Assembly (NCBI GenBank): GCA_945859605.1
Contig: OX243814.1
Span: 41,396,103 to 41,460,102, forward strand
DNA: 64,000 bases
Reading direction: 5' to 3'
Origin: Lumbricus rubellus
Taxonomy: Eukaryota > Annelida > Clitellata > Crassiclitellata > Lumbricidae
Made by a program: the position numbers and the translations under genes
Notes under the pieces: generated by a model
Database searches by the model: none
What the model was told of the DNA's origin: nothing
The model's input: only the letters and a program-made list of their open reading frames with translations
Part shown: positions 25,020 through 37,651 of the stretch, one piece after another
Layout of the letters: each line of letters opens with the position of its first letter
Position numbering within the stretch: the first letter of the stretch is position 1

Positions 25020-27110
25020 TAGCCGCGTAGGTGAAGACCGAGGCATGTTACAGTAGTCATCGCGTCATTTAAAATGACGGCTATTAGTATTCAGCTAATC
25101 CATTCAGCCACACGTTAAAAGTTTCTGCTCAGACGAGCCATAAACATCTCTCGTAACAATAATCATAGAACAAAGAACTACGGCCAGACAAATGAGTTAA
25201 TTGTGTTTTCCTGCAGACTCTTTTCTTGCACCAAACGTAACGAACCTATTCATTCAGAATCGTCACAAAGAACGCGTCCAGTCGTTAACGAGAATGGCAT
25301 CGATTGTTCGAACCACCAATGCTTTCACTTCTATTTAAGACTAATAACGATTAACGAATGACGTTCCTATTCAAACCATATTTAGACGAGGTCCACAGCG
25401 TTCATGGAACACGTGATGATTTATATAGCGCTTGCGTGCAGCACTCGATAGCATTGGATGTTTTAAGACGGTAGAGGAACGTTTGAGAATCGATCCAGCG
25501 TCCTACAGGATAGCCAGAGTTTAGAATTTACTGAGAAATCACGTCAAAAAGTAGCCCAAAACTCGCTAGGTGACCAGCTAAATGAAGACATCGATAATTT
25601 TTCTTATAGGGAGGCTACATTAAAATAATATACATCCTCCGTCAGATCGCCAAGCCTTTCTCTCTGATAGTCTTTCTTCTTCTTCGTCTTTCTCTCGCCT
25701 CAAATGCTGCCATTTCTCTACAGGTGGTCGGTCGCACTGCCATGGGAGCGCTTCTGAAAGGCTTTCGCCGAAAGAAGCGACACGTGTAGATAGCATCGAC
25801 GTCAAAATTTCGATAAATAGGCCTATAATATAGACTGCTTTGTTCTTACCGTTGACTAGTTTGTATGTTATATTATTTTGGTAAGCAACACCACGAGTGA
25901 ATAGATATAATAGAAGTAATATTAATCTAGTAGGCTAACATGCTGCGGTCAATTTATGAAAATTCAAAATGTCACTGTAACGACAAAAGGACAATTCAAA
26001 AGTAGCACAAATAGGGCGAGGTCGCGAGAACGAAATTTTTAGTGGTGCGTTGAAAAAGTAGCCCAATTTTTTGCGACGACCTGGCAACCCGGCCGTCCAA
26101 CAAGATGGTATTCACGTGACAAGCGATAGTGGCGCCGCCAAAACGTGGCCGATGTTCGGTGACTAAAGTCTGCGTTCTTTCCTGGACTTCTGCAATGGTC
26201 GACACTTACATGTAAAGCAATTAATTATTTTAAGGCGATATAGCAGATTCGCGACGAATGGTAGGCCTATAATAGTGAACAGTCACAAACAAAGAGGCTT
26301 TGATGTAGGTAGGCCTATGCGAAGCGTTATCATCATAGTTATCATCGTCGCTGTTGTCGTCGTTAATAGGCTATCTTCGTCGTTATTATCATCATCGCCA
26401 ACATAGCCAGCAATATGGGTAGGCTTATCATTGCGACTATCAGCACAATCTTCGTAGTTATCGTCGTCGTTGTCAGAATCATCATCGTTATGACCAATGT
26501 TATTGTTATCAACAGCACCGTCAGTAATTTAACATTTATAATTATTGTTATCTTTGTAGCAGCTTTGTGAGTTTTTTTGGCTTTTTTTAGGTGTTTAAGC
26601 TTTCTCTTGTTGTGATGATAAAATTAAATAGCCTATGCTTATTGTAATCATCGTCCGTCGCTATGTAGGCTATAGGTCTACCGTAGTCATCAGGAAAATT
26701 GTGGCAGGAAAGAAATATAAAATAATGTACTTAAACGTTTGTGTTTTAGACCATGTTTATAATGAACTTGGGGTTGTTCTCAACGAGATAAATAAATAGG
26801 TCTAATCTGTGGCTGAAATCGAGTGCTGGTAACCCATTTAGCCTCTGTTGATAATTCTCCAAAATACTGAACGTGGCGCAACAGTACAGAAAAACAAAAT
26901 TCGAAATACATGCGGAAATAATTGACCGCCTACACGCCATGTTAAATGACTGGCTGAAGTAGGCTACGAGTTAACTCGTACTTGGCGGTGAACGTGTTAA
27001 CAAATAATTTCTAATAATTGTTCTGGAACATATGAGTAAGTTGAAGACGCAGTCATGAATGCAATAGAATAGTTACCGCAAAGAAACCAGATCTTAAAAC
27101 AACCGGACAA
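25020..27110. other. Intergenic DNA between the CABIT and PAN-domain genes
   Basis: Has a degenerate ATC/GTC-rich tract (26330-26520). No exon or transposon ends recognised. Confidence 0.4.
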
Positions 27111-27115
27111 TAAAG

Positions 27116-29076
27116 ATGGGGTTCGAAACTTCAACGAGAAGATGCGTGCTAAACGGAATGCTAGTAGCAGTTGCCTATCTGTCCTTAGCAATGTCGTCGT
27201 TGCGATCCTTCCGCGAGACAACAGATCGCAGTGGATCTGTCCTGTGTGCAACACAGAAACCGTCTGTTGTCTACGATATTACACAGATGGATTTACCAAT
27301 GATCAACAGTGAGTCTAATCCTCCGTCGAGTGCTCTCTGTTCTTGGAAATGTACTCGAGAACCAGACTGCGTTTCTTTCAACTGGAAAGAGACAGCCGGA
27401 GTGTGTGAACTGTTCTATTATGTTCCGAGTGAGTGCGGCGTCTCTTGTGACTGCGCTCACTACGAGGTGAGTGTCGTCTTATACAATACAATATTCAGCT
27501 AAAAAAAAACAATTCAATATCACACAACTATGCATTGATCTTGCCCTTCTTCCACTGTAACATGGGCGGAGTTTATCAGGGGCTAGAGGGGGGCTAAGCC
27601 CCTCCAAGAAGACCCATATTCAACTATTTTACCATAAAAATGGTATCCTTTTTCGTGGTTAGCCCTCCCAATAAGGCCCAGACTCTGGGTTAGCTCCCCC
27701 AAGAACGGAAACCAAACTCCGCCCATGCTTCCACAGTTCATAAATGACTAAATGACATAACATTCGACTGCAATGATGGGAATCTTTGAGGTCCTTACAA
27801 GGTGACTGTCCCAGTCGATGCCTGGAATTCGTGCGCTCTGCGTTACATTCAAGAACTCTGCACTATTCATGCATGGTGCACAGTGCACACCCCAATAAGC
27901 TTAGATGCTTCATGAAAATTTCCTTAGACCATGACCTTGGTTTATGTATCTCTTAGTATTTATGGTCCATCATTAACGTTCTCCTCATAACAGTCTGACT
28001 CGCATTTGAATTTAGACTCGAAATCCGGTTTAATCGGTTGATTTCATAGACACTGCTTGTGTCATAATAGATAACGCAGACTTTGGCGATTGACGACAAT
28101 ATTTCTGGAAATCGTGATTCTTTGAAGACTCCCGGACAGTTAGTCAGATTTTAAAACAGATCCCATTTGTGGAAGTAAATGATTGTTTTAGGTCATCCAT
28201 TTAGAACTAATTGACTTTGGTGTTTCAATGTTTGTATCATTGCAGAGCAAGGCATGTGGAAGAACCAGTTGTGGAGTTGATGGTAAGCAATAAAGAAAAT
28301 AATCAAACGCCTGTAATTATAATTGACGCTTTCACAGAAACCCAAACTCAATCATAATAGGTTATAAATGGAATTTCATTGTGCAAAGTTTGTCATTACG
28401 TTGAACCAATCAAATTCTTCAGATATGATTGACCATGAGCACCATCCAGAATAGCTAACCGTGTCTAACTCCTCACCTGTCTATTCGGATCTTGACCCAT
28501 GCCTATCGATTTTGTTTTGATTGAGTGCCTGTGAAAAAGCTGGTTCCCCCGACTTGGCTTTTGTGGGGACTGTATAAATTTCGATTTTACTATTACGATT
28601 GATATATCTCTTCATAATTATTTTGTATCTTCTTCTTGTTGTGTATAATTATAGTTCTGAACATAACCGGCGACAACGTCATCGTCCAGTTATTCATCGA
28701 TGGCTGTGAAGCAACAAATCTAACGAACGCCGCTGATTGGTCGCATTCGGACAGCGCCTGGCTCCCTCTATCGTCGGATGTGATCGCAGTTAAGATGACC
28801 AACACGGATTCCGTCAGTGGACTCCTAGCGTCCACTTCGCACTTCGTCACGGATCACACGTGGAAAGCTACCAACACCTACGTGGAAGGATGGATGAATG
28901 TTCGCTTTGACGATTCGAGATGGGAGAGTGCGACGGAGTATGGAACGAATGGAGCGTATCCGTGGGGATTCGTGTCTGGGATCAGTCCAGCGGCTTTGTG
29001 GATATCGACGAAAAACAGTTCCGTGGAAGTTATTTACTTAAGGTTCCACGTGAAGCAAAGAAACGTCATGCCATAA
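27116..29076 (+). CDS. Secreted PAN/apple plus galactose-binding-like protein, three exons
   Basis: Exons are 27116-27466, 28246-28282 and 28655-29076 (phases 0 and 1, GT-AG), giving 269 residues. Residues about 12-30 form a hydrophobic segment after a basic start, consistent with a signal peptide or anchor. Residues about 43-130 carry spaced cysteines and the core SALCSWKCTREPDCVSFNW, followed by CELFYY, typical of the PAN/apple fold, which binds protein or carbohydrate outside cells. Exon 2 adds a short cysteine pair (KACGRTSCGVDG). Exon 3 begins with ITGDNVIVQLFIDG, includes W-N-V-x-F-D-D-S-R-W and ends with YLRFHV, the pattern of galactose-binding-like jelly rolls that show 'DDSxW' and a terminal R-x-F strand. 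The domain pair suggests a lectin-like secreted protein, perhaps in immunity or matrix; this is inference. The start follows GATGGGG directly and no better ATG precedes the hydrophobic segment. Confidence 0.65.
27561..27726. mobile_element. Small MITE in intron 1 of the PAN-domain gene
   Basis: CATGGGCGGAGTTT and AAACTCCGCCCATG are perfect inverted ends, with CTTCCAC on both flanks. Internal GGGGCTAAGCCCC is palindromic. Confidence 0.6.
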
Positions 29077-29160
29077 CATGGCTTCCATAGATTTGTAAGC
29101 TATATTTCAGAAAGATTGACCGACCATTTAGTCGAAAGTAAGGCAGAAATAAGAGGTATC

Positions 29161-29318
29161 AATAAAGCATCTGATTTCTTTTTACTGTTTGGTTGAATGT
29201 AACGAGCATCACTGCGCCAAAACTGAAGAGCGGGGAACCAGCGTATACCGATCAAAACGTAGACACAATCGAAAAACCAGCGTGTACAAAATTTCTGCGC
29301 TGAATTCTTCAGAATAAA
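29161..29318 (+). terminator. Candidate poly(A) signals of the PAN-domain gene
   Basis: Two AATAAA hexamers (29161-29166 and 29313-29318) lie 85 and 237 bases after the stop codon. Either could end the transcript. Confidence 0.4.
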
Positions 29319-29529
29319 CTTTTTATAAGTGAAAGAAAAAAAAGTAGCACAAAAGTGAATTTCACACTTTTTCATTATTTTTCTCTTGGCGCGTGGTATT
29401 CACGTTTGACATTTTCACTGATTGTCATACATAGAAGAGTTTTCATTCAGGCAGCGTCTGTGTGAGCGACATAAGCGAAAGTTGGTGCTTTCCAAAGATA
29501 TGAAATAGAAACTAGTCACATGTGATAGC

Positions 29530-30725
29530 GGGGATGGATGTAACACGTCAGGTGGGGTTGGATGTAACATGTTACAACCTGCCCCAATGTATGTTACTAT
29601 GGAAACCCCAAAGGATCTTTAAGCCGGATTTCAAATTTTAATAGTAGATAAGACTACCTTATTGGTATGCCTGTGATTGTAGATTTATGAATAATGAAAA
29701 AGCTAAACCAGGACCCTTTCTATCATGGTCAGGGTTGACATGGAATAAGTGAGCTAGAGATATTTTCGCCATGAAAGGTTCTTCCTCATCAACAAGCAAC
29801 AGAGAGGAAGGAAAGCTGAACAGGAGTTAGGACGAGACATGCAGCTATTATTCTGACTGACACTCCAGAGAAACTGCAATTAGAACAAGAATGTAAAAGT
29901 ACATTACAAAAGCAAAAATCTAATGCAATCAGTGGCAAAGGAAAGTCAAGTGATGCCAGTGCCAAAGGAAAGTCCATAATTATTAGGTGCCAAAGGAAAG
30001 TCAAGCGATGCCAGTGCCAAGGGAAAGTCCATAGTAGGGTCGACAGGAAAGTCAAGTGATGCCAGTGTCAAAAGAAAGTCCATATTAGGTGCCAAAGGAA
30101 AGTCAAGCGATGCCAGTGCCAAAGGAAAGTCCATAGTAGGTGCCAAAGGAAAGTCAACAAAGCAACAAGAAGATCTGCGGAAGACCTTGGCTCACCAAAT
30201 GACAACTGCACTGTGTGTGCAGAGTTTGGTAAAGGCGGAGAATGGTGGTTTAGTTGCACCGTATGTGGCTGCTGGGCACACAAAACATGCACGGATGCAG
30301 ATCGTCCGGATTTTTATCTTTGCGATCACTGCAAGTGACAGAGCTAACCCAGACGCACCTATAGGCCCCTATATGGGCCAAAAACATAGACTCTTAGAAG
30401 AGATAGTAGGCCTAACTCTGGCCTCACTCGAAACATTGCATCAACATGTAAAACTACTCAATTTCTTATTTTTCCAAAATTTGTTACATCTTACCCCTGC
30501 AACTGTTACATTTTACCCCAATGCTGGGGTAGAATGTAACACCCAGAGAGGCTCACTTTTTGTATGGTATCTGCTTTATTTCAAGGACAAACCACTTAAT
30601 ACTTTTACACTATGTAGCTAAGATGTTAGGCTATAGTTTGATGCAATTAAATTGCAGTTCTTTTTCTTACAAGTATCAAAAAACATGTGAAGTATGAAAT
30701 GTGTTACATTCGTCCCCGGTCTCCC
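29530..30725 (+). mobile_element. Transposon relic carrying a PHD finger
   Basis: Ends contain GGGGATGGATGTAACAC and, inverted, GGGGACGAATGTAACAC. On the plus strand 29935-30170 has repeated GKSSDASAK-type units of about 54 bp. At 30201-30338, in another frame, a complete PHD-type zinc pattern CTVC...CTVCGCWAHKTC...CDHC runs to a stop. PHD fingers of this form commonly end pogo/Tigger-like transposases in invertebrates (family knowledge, recalled). The transposase core is not visible, so this is a decayed 3' portion. Confidence 0.55.
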
Positions 30726-31812
30726 CTAGGCCTAAGGACTTTGCTGCAATTCAGGATTTCAGGTGCAATAAATTATAACTCAATTCCATAGAATAGAATA
30801 GAATGCAAGACAATGAAATAGCAGGCAACATCGTGCTATGCGTGGCATTGTTAAAGAATATCGTGCTATGCGTGGCATTGTCAACGAATGATATTGAATA
30901 GAATTATTGATAGTTGCTCTCATTCTTTCTGTTTTAGGATGACTACTTTGTCTGGATGACAAAATGCTCTCTTATAGATTGCGAGTTCCGTTACTGCCAC
31001 TACTTCCATGCAGACTGTTAAGCTAACGTAGATTGTATAAAAGAGCGCTATATTAAGTATCGTTGTATCTTGCTAGAACATGGTTAACCATGGGTAATAA
31101 ATAAATGAATATAAATGACCAATTTATTTGGTATTAAATGGACAATTGGATATGCACTGTAGGCTACTCAATTGTGTCCCTTTACAACTAAATAGTGCAG
31201 ACTCAAATTCTCCTGTGTCACCATCGGACACCTTTAACACGACACAGAGCTCATGGATAAGCTGGTGCCCCGAACTTAGTCTTAGAGAAACAACCTCGAA
31301 ATGTGGAGATTGCAATAAAGAACATGCAATCATAACATTTTGCTAGAGCATCGTAGAATACGAAAACAGGGCATTACATGTTGCTAGAGCAATTTAATTA
31401 AAGCAGAGTTTTGTCTAGACAAGTGAGCACACAAATCTAATTATTGGACACAAGAATTCACGAGGATGTTGCAGCGGTTCTGTTAATTACAATGGCTTCT
31501 CTTTGTTGTTATAATACAATCGATATTGTGTGCAATAATTGGATAATTAAAAACGTACGAAATCCACGGTCTATTCATTGGCTGTCTTCCTCTTCTAATT
31601 TGCTGTCTCTATTGATCTTTCTTCCGCCTTTTCAACCTACAACGAGACTAGCAATAAAAATTTGTTGATGGATTTTCGGAGCATGCGCTTCATAAAAGTT
31701 TCTGATATATTCGTTCTATCCTCGTTTCCCTCTCACAGCAATTTTCTGCCGTCCTTTCAACCTAATTCGTCGATATGATAGTTGTTCGCGTGTTCGTCAG
31801 TTCTTTATTCTT

Positions 31813-31975
31813 TTGAAGCATCTCTGTCTGTCTGTTTGTCTCTCTGTCTGTCTGTTTGTCTGTCTGTATGTTTTCTCTCTGTCTGTTTTCTGTCTGTCTG
31901 TCTCTCCCTCTATCCTCTCTGCCTGTCTGTCTGTTTGTCTGTCTGTCTCTCTATTCTTGCCTACGCCTATCTGCT
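31813..31975. repeat. (TGTC)n microsatellite
   Basis: CTGTCTGT units, impure. Confidence 0.8.
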
Positions 31976-34046
31976 TGCCCCTCGCCTTTACTGAGTAGCA
32001 ATCATCATACATTCATTCATACATTCATTTATTCATTTATTTTTTGGTTCGTTCTTTCGTTCTCTCGTTCGATGCTTCGTTCATTCATCTATTCATTGCG
32101 TATTTTTCTCCTCTTCCTTGACATTCTTCCATGTTTATTGTTTAATATTCCTACCATGATTGACATTGATTGTGTCGTCATTCGACATTCACTCTCTCTG
32201 TTTTATCCAATACAGAACGTGCTGTCTCCTACAGCTTCGTCTTCAATTGGATTTTTTCTCTTTACTGTCCATGGCTACCTGCAGATGCTCCTGCACGCCA
32301 CCAGATGTTCTTTCACGGGATCCTCCTTTGTTAGACTTGCTGTCCTAGGTACAGAGGTTTAGTTGAGAAGAACAGACACGAAAATCAATTTCTGTTAACA
32401 GCATGCAACAACTGGTGGAATTTCCAAACATTTCAGTCATCAGTACTCAGTAGTAATACTTTCCGCCATTTTGCAGCACAGCAAACACGTCGCCACTCTT
32501 CCCTACTCGGTATAGAGACTGGCGCTGCCAGGGTAAAGACAACTGCTGAGTTCAAAGAGTCACTAGCCATGACATCAACCACGGTGAACCAACCAATGTT
32601 CTGTAACGTGACCAATGAGCGCGCGTGCCGTGGAAGAAAACGCCCATGTATCACAATGCGATCCGTCACCTCATGAACTCTTTTGATCGCATCGGTTTAT
32701 TTATAACTAGCTGTACCCGGCCACGCGTTGCTGTGGCTGAAAAGAGCGTCCAACCATCCCTTCCTACCTAAACTCCCCCTCCCCTTCCCCTACTTAGCGT
32801 CACTCACCGCAATAATCAACCAATTGCGCTTCTAATGTGATTAGCTTACCCGAGATCGATGATTTCGAATTTAATTTCAGTCGAAGGAAAATTAATTTTG
32901 TAGCTGTGACACTTGCTAGGTTAGTGCCACTATTTTGAACATAATTTTCCAAAATCCAAAGACCATTGTGCATTTGGCTCATTTTTTAAATAATGGCAGG
33001 CTAATCATGTTTTTTAAATCCATGTTTTGTGGACAGTTTCTTTCAAGACTTTTATTCTGCTTCTTCCCTATAAGAAGTGTGGTCCATGTGTTATCTGAAT
33101 ATGGCTACTGTCCATATCTTTACATTCTCATTCAGCGTCTATGATTTTTCCAAACTTGGCATGCACCGTTGCAATATTTTTCTTGTTTCATGCAAATAGC
33201 CTACACGTGCTATTGAATCGCATTCTCTTGATACTAAAGACAATAATTGAAAGAAGTGTAAAAAAGGAAGAGAATTTCTCATGATGTTGATATTATGATA
33301 TAATTTTTGACGATGGTTTTTAGTATGAAAAAAGCCCAGATAGGCTGGTTACGGCATTGGACACTTTCAAGCTGAGTGAGGTCAGCGCGTAAATAATATG
33401 TAGCCCAACGATATCTATTGCTTTCGTGCGATGCCACTCCCCGCGCGCCATCGCCTTTTAAGCGACGCAGGCCCCCGCATGAGTAGCAGCGGTTGCTCAC
33501 TACTACCCGTGAGGAGTAGCGATTACCGCTACTCCCCACGCGAACGTACTACCCAAGCACTTTTGGACCTTGCAGATCTCTTACATGAGCTGTGGAAATG
33601 TGTTGGCATTTTAGACAACACGAAGCAGATAATTATATTATGTTGACCTTAACATTGGTAAATATGTGATTTTAAGCGTATTGTAAGGACTAACGGAAGC
33701 CATAGTTCGTAACTACGGCAAGAATAATGTGTTGGTATACAGACAGACAGCCCTGTTTGCTACCTTGATGAAACTGTAAGACAAACATTGGTTTAGCTGT
33801 AGTAGCAGTTGAGTTTGATGGCACTGTGTGATAACAAAGATCAGCAGTGTCACCCTCCTCTTTCATCCAGGCTTGGGACTGGCCTAGCTGCTCAAGTCGA
33901 CTTGTTTCGGTATAAACAGTCTGCGACGGTTCAAAGCAAAGCTCGACGTTGCTATTGGTCGACGAGAACAGATAGATAGTTTCTATGGCAACCAGTTACG
34001 TCTTTGCTTAGTAATAAACGCGATATCACGTCAATCTGCAGTCGTC

Positions 34047-34049
<3 letters not shown>

Positions 34050-34084
<35 letters not shown>

Positions 34085-34085
34085 C
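34050..34085. repeat. (AT)n microsatellite
   Basis: About 17 AT units. Confidence 0.85.
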
Positions 34086-36232
34086 TATAGGCGATTAATC
34101 GTGAGCACTTTATAGTGCCACTGTAATAATGTTCAACATCACTACAGACAGAAATCGTTGTGCGAGTCCAATGCCAGGGTGCATGCGCCGAAGGTGAAGA
34201 AAAGAGTCGGAGTAGGAGCATTGGTATGACAGGTGGAAAATGGGTCCAGAAGGGGATCAAAGTCTGGACGAGAGCTCAATGTACATACGCATATTATATG
34301 CTATAATTATAAGAGCACACTGCTAAAGGCTTAAAGGCTTGAGGAAAGATCGTGGGTTCGGGAGTTCTATAAGCCAACGACAGGAAAGGCAAGTAGCCTA
34401 TAATTATGCCGAAAGTGGTTTGATTTTTTTATTTGAAATTTATAGATAGCTAAGGTTGGCTCATGGAATGTTAATGGTGCAGTAGGAAACTAATTGCAGC
34501 AAACGAGAAGTAGCCTACTGATGCCAGAAACTTGTTGGGTTCTATAACGGAAGCCAAGGAAAAACGTTGCACTCAAAGCAATAGACACACACACACACAT
34601 GATAAAGTTTGCGCGTAATCTAAAAACAATAGATCTATTATAAAGATATAAAAAAAACTGCGTTCACAATCACTTAGTCTATAGTCTATAGGCCTACTAA
34701 CCCAACAGGAAAAATCGATGCAAACCACGATAGGCAAACGAGAAACAATTAACAGGGATAGGTAGGCCTATAAATGCTGTATGCCGTGTACATAGGTTCT
34801 ATAACGGAAGCCAAAAATGAAGAACGATAAATTAGGCCGAAAGCAGCGCTCCAAAAGATGATATTCACATTGTAGATTTGGATGATAGGAACCAATAGGT
34901 TTTTTTATTATAGACTTGACTTATAGCCTATCAATATTACGGTAATCTCCCGGGTCCCGAGACGCCCGACATCATCAACTCTAGATCGGCTCAGTTTATG
35001 ATTATATTGCAAACAGTTGGCACGTCAATCAAAGTGACATGACGTATGTTGTGTGGCAAATAGGTTGTTCTGACACCTGCGCCATCCATCATGCTGTCTA
35101 TGTGGTCGCCCTACTGCACCAAAGAGGCAAAACAGGACAACGCCCATGATGACTTGTGTATTCACCAGGAAATCCAGAAGTCCTGTAAACGCTGGCTGAA
35201 ATTGTACATGCTGAGAAACCCGGTTCTGACAGTGTCAACAACAATTCAGTGTATTTGCCAATACATGAAATTTGCGAGACACGAAATAAAGAATATTGGC
35301 ATGAAACAATCCAGCAGCAAACATTGAACATAAAGTGCAAGCACAAGTAAGAAAAGCATGGCAATGAAATAAGTAGCAGTTCGTGCATTGCACCAATTAA
35401 TTTTGGAATCGGAATTTCATTGTGGTATTCAAAGCTGCATTCCATAATCCACTTAAATGAGTTCTCGTAATACAGACTGAACTCAAATTAATTATTCCTA
35501 AGATTTTTGTGGCACAAGCCTAATAGACGAAACATGAACCCAGAGCAAATCTGGATTTGCTCTTCAAAGCAAATCTGGTAACGTAAGACATCTGATGCTG
35601 AAAATTAAATAATAATTAATTCTTACAAGTCTTTTTAATAGCACATGATCTGGTGCTTTGATTTTTTTTGTTATATGCTTTGCAACTATTCATGAATACA
35701 TAATTTATTAGCATGCCTTCACGCATACATGTACATGAACACATGCATGTAATATAATAATTTTTATATCTAATTGCTGTAAACCTCTGTTCGGTGGTGT
35801 GTTTTACTTGTTTTGATTAGTCGTGAGTTTTGCCTCCCTTTTGTCCTTTCTAATTAGGCTACGTGTGTTTGTTTGGACCAATTACACGCACATCTAAGCA
35901 AAGAAATCTGTGTTTAGAAACTTCAATAAAAAATACCCATGTTCTTAATTTCGTGCCTTGCATCTTTCAAAATCTTGCAAAAATGTTTCACCGTGACCAT
36001 TAAATTTGTGTGTCGTCTCTGCGGGTATCAAACTAGATTAAAGTAGATTGGAACATATAGGCCTAAGATCAGATCATCTAAAAATATCAGATGGATAGGC
36101 CTGCATGTAAGCCAACATGCAACTAGATGGTGCCAAGCCATAAGCTTATTCTACGATAGACCAGATTGTGATGTAGATACATGTGCCAGATAAATCGCTA
36201 TCAGCCACCTGTGTGTGCCAACCATCAGGTTA

Positions 36233-36432
36233 NNNNNNNNNNNNNNNNNNNNNNNNNNNNNNNNNNNNNNNNNNNNNNNNNNNNNNNNNNNNNNNNNNNN
36301 NNNNNNNNNNNNNNNNNNNNNNNNNNNNNNNNNNNNNNNNNNNNNNNNNNNNNNNNNNNNNNNNNNNNNNNNNNNNNNNNNNNNNNNNNNNNNNNNNNNN
36401 NNNNNNNNNNNNNNNNNNNNNNNNNNNNNNNN
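36233..36432. other. Assembly gap, 200 N
   Basis: A run of exactly 200 undetermined bases. The round length suggests a scaffold join of unknown true size, so frames crossing it mean nothing. Confidence 0.98.
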
Positions 36433-36855
36433 ATGGGTCGGTATTGAGTGTGCCGTTACAGCCAAGGGGTAAACACAGGCTGAGAATTCCGCGGGGTTGC
36501 GAGGTTCATATCATAGCCATAGGGATTATGTCCCACGCAGAGAATTATGTCCGGGGATAATGTCCGTTTACCGAGAGAAGAGAGGGATATGATGTGACGC
36601 AGTGAGGATGTGACGAAAGAGAGAAGAATGAAAGTGGGATGAGAGCGGAGAATGAGAAAGAGACAGTGATACACAGTGAGAAAGACACACAGATAGACAG
36701 ACAGACAGATACAGACAGAGCCAGAGTCAGAGACAGAGACATAGCCTAGAGTAAGAGCCTGGGAGGAACAAATGCAAGGAATGGTAAAAAAAATTAGGAT
36801 TCTTCCTGGAAGCTCGTATTCTTGATGCCCTTATGTCTGTATTTCTGTGTATACG

Positions 36856-36977
<122 letters not shown>

Positions 36978-37054
36978 CTCAGATCTTTCTATGTACATGT
37001 ATACACATTCAAACATAAATGGACATTTTGACAATAATGACTCTAAATGGCACA

Positions 37055-37121
<67 letters not shown>
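37055..37121. repeat. (CA)n microsatellite
   Basis: About 33 CA units, 80 bp after the (TC)n tract and next to the 3' end of gene A. Confidence 0.9.
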
Positions 37122-37123
<2 letters not shown>

Positions 37124-37212
37124 TCAATCATTCATAAATACATAGCCTACAGGAAGATATTGACAAGCCCGCATTAGATAAAAAGAAGGCATTGAATTAT
37201 TTGAACTCAATT

Positions 37213-37218
37213 TTTATT
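37213..37218 (-). terminator. Poly(A) signal of claudin-like gene A
   Basis: AATAAA on the minus strand, about 2.85 kb past the stop codon. Sequence around it aligns with the corresponding signals of B and C (TTTTATTTG versus TTTTATTTC on the plus strand), which argues for a long shared 3' UTR. Confidence 0.45.
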
Positions 37219-37504
37219 TGCATCAAACAAACATTGTTGCAAACAATTAATTAAAAGCAAATACAAAACGACGTGCTCAAGATTCAAGTCAACAAAACAA
37301 AACTATAAATTATAATATTAGACGACAGACTTAAATAATAATTATGATCACATTCGATTCATACTGAATGGAATATGAAAGAAATGCACAAATAAATAAA
37401 CTGTGGAGACTGACAAGCAAATTTAAACCATTTCAACATTAAGAAATCTCATTTTACAAAAAGATGGATTGACATTAACTTACATGTACATATAGCTTTT
37501 TAAA

Positions 37505-37651
37505 TAACATTAATAGCTGCTTGACTAACATTAATAACTGCTTGAATAACAATAATAACTACTTCAATAACATCAATAATTGTTTAAATAACATTAATAG
37601 CTGCTTGAAAAAAATTAATAGCTGCTTGAATAACATTAATAGCGACAACTC
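37505..37651. repeat. 21-bp tandem repeat, seven units, in the 3' UTR of gene A
   Basis: The unit TAACATTAATAGCTGCTTGAA repeats seven times with substitutions (TAACAATAATAACTACTTCAA and others). A diverged counterpart made of TAACAC and TTAATATCAC motifs lies at about 48000-48200 in the 3' region of gene B. Confidence 0.7.

Larger units (their letters stand above)
30730..36230. other. Repeat-rich intergenic DNA
   Basis: Holds a short duplication with ATCGTGCTATGCGTGGCATTG twice (30830-30885), a (TGTC)n tract, a stem-loop at 33513-33535, an (AT)n tract, and GTTCTATAACGGAAGCCAA twice (34537, 34795). ACTAGCTGTACCCGGCCACG (32705) looks like the edge of a dispersed repeat. No supportable gene. 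Confidence 0.35.

Noticed and set aside
30187..30621. 144-residue frame over the PHD relic
   Set aside because: It is a shifted frame of the linker and finger; the zinc ligands lie in the frame starting at 30201.
32160..32348. Possible terminal exon with a TM segment and a short tail (CRCSCTPPDVLSRDPPLLDLLS region)
   Set aside because: No partner exon or acceptor of matching phase was found, and the flanks are simple repeats.
33431..33646. Short GC-rich frame
   Set aside because: No homology recognised; the palindromic sequence explains the open frame.
35091..35445. Possible small gene on either strand
   Set aside because: No recognisable domain, no splice signals in phase and no homologous copy. 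The plus frame (78 residues) and minus frame (115 residues) overlap, so at most one could be real.
36151..36560. Frames crossing the N run
   Set aside because: They are joined through 200 undetermined bases and have no meaning.
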